Of a DNA stretch of 9,941 bases, positions 6,990 to 9,941 are shown piece after piece. Source of the DNA: an uncultured Collinsella sp. (GTDB taxonomy: Bacteria > Actinomycetota > Coriobacteriia > Coriobacteriales > Coriobacteriaceae); the NCBI GenBank assembly GCA_900551975.1, contig URYA01000049.1:1-9941 (forward strand), read 5' to 3'. The notes beneath the pieces are model-generated. The model was not told the origin of the DNA. It saw only the letters and a list, made by a program, of their open reading frames with translations, and ran no database searches. The stretch's first letter is position 1, and every line of letters begins with the position of its first letter. A program made the translations under genes and the position numbers.

Positions 6990-7184
6990 ATGAAAGACGA
7001 GAACAAGGCTAACGCACCGGCGGCTGAGACAGCGCCCGCCGCATCGAAGGTTTCGCCTAAGCCGGCGCCCAAGCCGCGCGACCCCTACATCCGTGCCGAG
7101 AACGAGGACGATGACGGCTACGATCCCTACAGCGATCGCCGCCCCGAGCGCGAGCCGATGTTCGAAGCCGATCCGTGGCGCTGA
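6990..7184 (+). CDS. Small acidic, proline-rich hypothetical protein
   Basis: A 64-residue protein with no known function. The first third is Ala/Pro/Lys-rich and probably disordered (APAAETAPAASKVSPKPAPK). The remainder is charged, with a DP-Y-containing stretch (RDPYIRAENEDDDGYDPYSD) and the C-terminal end EADPWR. There is no membrane segment and no Cys. Start ATG 6990 is chosen over in-frame ATGs at 6963, 6972 and 6984 because AAGGAG (6976-6981) stands 8 bases before it and no ribosome site precedes the others. Codon use and third-position G/C match clpB, which supports a real gene despite its size. It follows the clpB terminator, so it needs its own promoter, which I cannot identify with confidence. 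Confidence 0.62.
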   Translation: MKDENKANAPAAETAPAASKVSPKPAPKPRDPYIRAENEDDDGYDPYSDRRPEREPMFEADPWR

Positions 7185-7209
7185 GTGCCACCCAAAAGGC
7201 CACCAATAA

Positions 7210-7274
7210 GTTGCGGTGAAATAGGGACTGTTTTGCGGTTTGACCAGCAAAAACAGTCCCTATTTCACCGCAAC
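7210..7274. repeat. Long perfect inverted repeat (25-base arms), palindrome family 3
   Basis: Bases 7210-7234 and 7250-7274 are perfectly complementary over 25 positions around a 15-base loop, and GC/GC inside the loop extends the stem with one bulged A. Each arm contains GTGAAATAGGGACTG or its complement. It lies 26 bases after the small gene's stop. No T-run follows (the sequence continues TGCGTTAGGG), so it is not a typical terminator, although so strong a stem could still halt or protect the transcript. Confidence 0.88.
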
Positions 7275-7310
7275 TGCGTTAGGGATTTTTCTACAGGGGG
7301 AGGGTAGTCA

Positions 7311-7342
7311 AAAAAGCCCCGTCCCAAATTGACTGCTCGGGG
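7311..7342 (-). terminator. Weak terminator-like hairpin reading leftward
   Basis: On the minus strand CCCCG (7338-7342) pairs with CGGGG (7317-7321), followed by C and a run of six T (the complement of the A-run at 7310-7315). The stem is only five or six pairs with a long loop. No minus-strand gene lies immediately to the right for it to end, so it may be the remnant of a lost gene or chance. Confidence 0.3.
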
Positions 7343-7409
7343 AGTCGCATTCGAGCTCGGTTGTCCTCTTAGCCACTCGATATTCTTCGGAGCAATAATA
7401 GTGAAAAAA

Positions 7410-7430
7410 CTTGCTTAAGTGTTAATCAAG
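7410..7430. promoter_or_regulatory. Operator-like imperfect dyad upstream of the ATPase gene
   Basis: CTTGCTTAA (7410-7418) and TTAATCAAG (7422-7430) form a dyad around GTG with one mismatch in nine pairs. The right half-site TTAATCAAG recurs exactly at 7454-7462, 32 bases on (about three helical turns), and TTGATTAG at 7476-7483 is an inverted partial copy. This arrangement is typical of a protein-binding operator array rather than of an RNA structure. Confidence 0.45.
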
Positions 7431-7437
7431 CTACACA

Positions 7438-7499
7438 CAATCTTGCTCTCTAATTAATCAAGAATCGGTATAATTTTGATTAGCTAGAGAGCAAGATTG
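7438..7499. promoter_or_regulatory. Large dyad enclosing a -10 element, immediately before the ATPase start
   Basis: CAATCTTGCTCTCTA (7438-7452) is perfectly complementary to TAGAGAGCAAGATTG (7485-7499). After a partly paired 3-base step, AATCAA (7456-7461) pairs with TTGATT (7476-7481). The loop holds TATAAT at 7469-7474, a perfect -10 hexamer without a recognisable -35 at 16-18 bases. Transcription from it would begin near 7481, so the RNA would contain only the right arm and could not fold the hairpin. The structure therefore probably acts as DNA, for example as an operator. The Shine-Dalgarno GGAG (7499-7502) begins where the right arm ends. Confidence 0.55.
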
Positions 7500-7506
7500 G
7501 AGAATC

Positions 7507-8859
7507 ATGGCATTCAACGACTTGATCGCCCAGAAAATAAAGGACTTTGAACAGCAGGGGGTTCCGCAGGTCTTTGAGCGAGACCTTGATCTAGGAAACC
7601 CACAGGAGCCAAAGCGCGACAACATCGTAAATGTGATTGTGGGGGCCCGCCGTTGTGGAAAGACATATCGCCTGTATCAGGAGATGCGGCGGCTTCAGGG
7701 CCGGGGCGTCGAGCTTGACCGGATGCTTTACTTTAATTTTGAGGACGAGCGCTTGCGCCCGTATGAGCCATCGCTGCTGGCGGACGTGCTCGACACGTTC
7801 TATGCGCTGTATCCTGCTGCTCGAACCGAGGGCGCTTACATTTTCTTTGACGAGATCCAGGAAATTCCCGAATGGGGTGCGTTTCTGCGGCGTGTAGTCG
7901 ATACGGAGAAAGCGACCGTCTATGTGACGGGATCTTCTTCTAAGATGCTGTCCTCAGAGCTTAAGAGCGAGTTCAGGGGTCGTTCTCTTATACGGGAGCT
8001 TTTTCCATTGAGTTTTTCGGAATACGTTCGATATAAGACGGGGAACGTTTTCGAGCCAGATGCGACCTTTTCCCCAAGCGATGCAGCGCTGCTTCGACAT
8101 CATCTGATCGGATATCTTGAACGAGGGGGATTCATCGCGACGCTTGAGCAGACGCCCGCAGACGCGATTCAGCTGCTACAGGAATATGCTTCGCGAACGG
8201 TCGCTATGGACGTCGTTGAGCGTTACGACGTCAAGAACCCTCGCTTGGCATCGCTGTTCCTAACGCGGTGTATGGCATCTTCGGGACGAGAGCTGTCGGT
8301 GAACAAAGTGTACAACGAGTTCAAGAGCAGGCAGATACCCGTCAGTCGTAATTCGCTCAGCGACTTACTTGAGTATTATGAGGACGCCTACCTGCTGTTC
8401 TCCGTGCCGGAGTTCACGCGTTCACTGGCAAATAACATGCGGTCTGCGTCTAAGGTCTACGCTGTCGACCCTGCGATGTTTGGAGCATTCTCTCCCGCAT
8501 CGGCATTGGACCAGGGCCAGAGGCTCGAGACCGCAGTGTTCAATGCGCTAAGAAGAAGGACTCCCGCGGTGAGGGTCGGATCGGTCTGCCGCCTGCTGAT
8601 CAAAGAGAAGAGCAAAAGCCATGAGGTGGACTTTGTGGCTGGGGACGCACTTCTCATGCGGGCTTATAGCCTGATTCAGGTGAGTGTGGATATGGCAAGT
8701 GAGAAAACGCGCGAGCGCGAAATTGCCGCGCTTGATGCCTCGATGGCCCAGTTCGATCTTGGCGAGTCGGCAATCGTTACCATGGATGAGCAGGCCGATA
8801 TTCCATGCGAACACGGTGTGGTACACGTTGTGCCCGCATGGAAGTGGCTCCTTGCCTAA
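7507..8859 (+). CDS. AAA_14/DUF4143-type ATP-binding protein
   Basis: A complete 450-residue P-loop ATPase of a family common in gut bacteria and archaea, whose cellular role is mostly unproved. Residues 38-175 form the ATPase core: Walker A GARRCGKT at 46-53, Walker B YIFFDEIQ at 111-118, sensor-like VYVTGSSSKM at 138-147 and the family's FRGRSLIRELFPLSFSEY at 156-173. Residues 245-300 look like a winged-helix region. The C-terminal part resembles the PD-(D/E)XK fold: E341, EVDFV at 373-377 and then QVSV at 391-394 where active nucleases carry (E/Q)xK, so the catalytic lysine appears absent and nuclease activity is doubtful. Start ATG 7507 follows GGAG by only 4 bases. Its codons and base composition are less GC-rich than clpB, suggesting acquisition by transfer. 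It stands alone, with no toxin or restriction partner visible beside it. Confidence 0.88.
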   Translation: MAFNDLIAQKIKDFEQQGVPQVFERDLDLGNPQEPKRDNIVNVIVGARRCGKTYRLYQEMRRLQGRGVELDRMLYFNFEDERLRPYEPSLLADVLDTFYALYPAARTEGAYIFFDEIQEIPEWGAFLRRVVDTEKATVYVTGSSSKMLSSELKSEFRGRSLIRELFPLSFSEYVRYKTGNVFEPDATFSPSDAALLRHHLIGYLERGGFIATLEQTPADAIQLLQEYASRTVAMDVVERYDVKNPRLASLFLTRCMASSGRELSVNKVYNEFKSRQIPVSRNSLSDLLEYYEDAYLLFSVPEFTRSLANNMRSASKVYAVDPAMFGAFSPASALDQGQRLETAVFNALRRRTPAVRVGSVCRLLIKEKSKSHEVDFVAGDALLMRAYSLIQVSVDMASEKTREREIAALDASMAQFDLGESAIVTMDEQADIPCEHGVVHVVPAWKWLLA

Positions 8860-8932
8860 TCATCTATGGACCTGTGGGGTCAGGACCTCCTGGCTCCTTC
8901 ATCACGGTTGGGGAGCACCATGATGCGCCCGG
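8860..8932. other. Convergent intergenic gap without a recognised terminator
   Basis: Seventy-three bases between the ATPase gene and the convergent surface-protein gene. I find only a short palindrome, CAGGA-CC-TCCTG, and no stem followed by a T-run in either direction. Confidence 0.5.
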
Positions 8933-9941
8933 CTAGTCCTGGGCCTTGATGCTTGGCAGCAGGATCTGGGCGAGGTAGTCGGTCTCGAGTTTGGTCGCGG
9001 CGTCTGCGCTGCCGTCTTTGCCAACCAGGTCGTTCTTGATCTGGCTATACGTATAGCGGTTGCCGGTCGTAAGCTCGACAAGCTCAATGGCCGTGTCCAT
9101 GGGGTAGGTTGACACGGGGTTTTGCGTCCGTCCGTTGATGGTCTGGGGCACCACGTACGGATAGACGGGGCCGCTGGCGTAGACGGTATAACCGTTGCCT
9201 AGATTGGCCGCACCCAAAACCGTATCGCCCTCATCGGGCGTAAAGCTCTCGCCCTCGCGCACCGCGACGAGCGTCACAATCGGCGTATCGCTGTCGCCGG
9301 CAAGATAGATGCATAGCGTGCTTCCGTTTTGCCAAGTTGCGACCTTGCCGTACCACTCGACGGGGATATCGAGCTGGTAGAGGTCGGTTGCCTTGTGGCG
9401 AGCGTCAGCATCACGGGACGCCTGTGCCTTTTGCGCGCTCACGGCATTGACGGCGGCGTCGCGCCGCGCGGTTGCCGCCTGCTGGAGCACCTTGGCGGTG
9501 GCGGCGGAGCTCGCGCCGCCTTCCTCGGCATACTTGGCGGCGGCATCGATCTGGTCGTCAGTCACCGTGTCGGCCGAAGGCACCTTAAGCTTAAAGGTGG
9601 CCTGGGCACTCAAATCCTGCCCATCGCTCTTAATGGTGACTTGCGCCTTGGTGGTCGGCACGGTATAGACGGTGCCGTCGGACGCGATGGGGGAGGCGGC
9701 AATGGAGAGCGTGTAGTCACCGGGTAGCAGTTTGATGCCACGGCCGCGCTCGTCAACATAGAGTGTTTCGCTCACGGAGGATCCGTCAGAATCCTGGCCA
9801 CTCACTTGTACGGGAATCTTGGAGCCGGCGGAACAGTCGAGCCCCGCGGCATGTACGCCAATCTGCACCGACATCATCGTGTGGGCATTGGCGGCGGTGA
9901 TGGCAGCCTGCTCTTGCTGATATCCGTTCCAGGCAGCATAG
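8933..9941 (-). CDS. Probable cell-surface or secreted protein, 5' truncated at the window edge
   Basis: The frame is open from the stop (complement of 8933-8935) to the right edge, giving at least 336 residues. The first internal methionines (complement of 9877) have no ribosome site and lie mid-chain after YAAWNGYQQEQAAITAA, so the real start is outside the window. From N to C it shows a beta-rich region (for example IPVQVSGQDSDGSSVSETLY, then LPGDYTLSIA) resembling Ig- or prealbumin-like surface domains. An Ala-rich helical linker (AAKYAEEGGASSAATAKVLQ and on) follows, then a C-terminal domain beginning IPVEWYGKVATWQNGSTLCI that resembles a domain seen in many Coriobacteriia exported proteins. 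No LPXTG sorting signal closes the chain (it ends LLPSIKAQD), so anchoring, if any, must be N-terminal. High GC and codon use fit the host. The specific function is unknown. Confidence 0.75.
   Translation of the reverse strand, partial: YAAWNGYQQEQAAITAANAHTMMSVQIGVHAAGLDCSAGSKIPVQVSGQDSDGSSVSETLYVDERGRGIKLLPGDYTLSIAASPIASDGTVYTVPTTKAQVTIKSDGQDLSAQATFKLKVPSADTVTDDQIDAAAKYAEEGGASSAATAKVLQQAATARRDAAVNAVSAQKAQASRDADARHKATDLYQLDIPVEWYGKVATWQNGSTLCIYLAGDSDTPIVTLVAVREGESFTPDEGDTVLGAANLGNGYTVYASGPVYPYVVPQTINGRTQNPVSTYPMDTAIELVELTTGNRYTYSQIKNDLVGKDGSADAATKLETDYLAQILLPSIKAQD

Noticed and set aside
7438..7499. Terminal inverted repeats of an insertion sequence around the ATPase gene
   Set aside because: Both arms lie upstream of the gene within 62 bases, no matching arm occurs after its stop, and there is no transposase.

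Overview
The window suggests a high-GC gut actinobacterium of the Coriobacteriia, most likely Collinsella or a close relative. The reasons are GC-rich coding sequence with strong third-position G/C bias, an actinobacterial-style ClpB, Coriobacteriia-like secreted protein architecture at the right edge, and intergenic palindromes built around GTCCC/GGGAC cores. The taxonomic call is inference from style, not from a marker gene.

Layout. Bases 1 to about 411 are clearly AT-rich and carry part of a foreign-looking minus-strand coiled-coil gene. Composition changes abruptly at about 405-415, and from there the + strand encodes a Gfo/Idh/MocA oxidoreductase whose N-terminus is cut off at the same point. 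This looks like an assembly chimera or, less likely, a real recombination junction. The oxidoreductase is followed 3 bases later by a DeoR-family regulator (1427-2173), so the two probably form a sugar- or polyol-catabolism operon. Next come two divergent genes for small membrane-anchored extracytoplasmic proteins of unknown function (2288-2956 minus; about 3176-3862 plus). Each is bracketed by copies of one 35-base palindrome (2199, 3067, 3871). A second palindrome family (two copies, 3916-4051) fills the space before an AT-rich promoter region and clpB (4230-6857), a complete 875-residue disaggregase followed by a strong intrinsic terminator.

Right half. A small acidic, proline-rich protein (6990-7184) is followed by a very long perfect hairpin (7210-7274). 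An AT-rich leader containing two dyads (7410-7430 and 7438-7499) then precedes a DUF4143/AAA_14-type ATP-binding protein (7507-8859). A convergent minus-strand gene for a probable cell-surface protein (8933 to the right edge) is 5'-truncated by the window.

How it fits together. clpB is a housekeeping stress gene. The oxidoreductase and DeoR regulator form one catabolic unit. The rest is accessory: anchored hypothetical proteins, an ATPase of an abundant but poorly understood family with operator-like DNA in front of it, and an unusually dense set of intergenic palindromes of at least three sequence families. The palindromes and the ATPase leader are the parts least explained by standard annotation.
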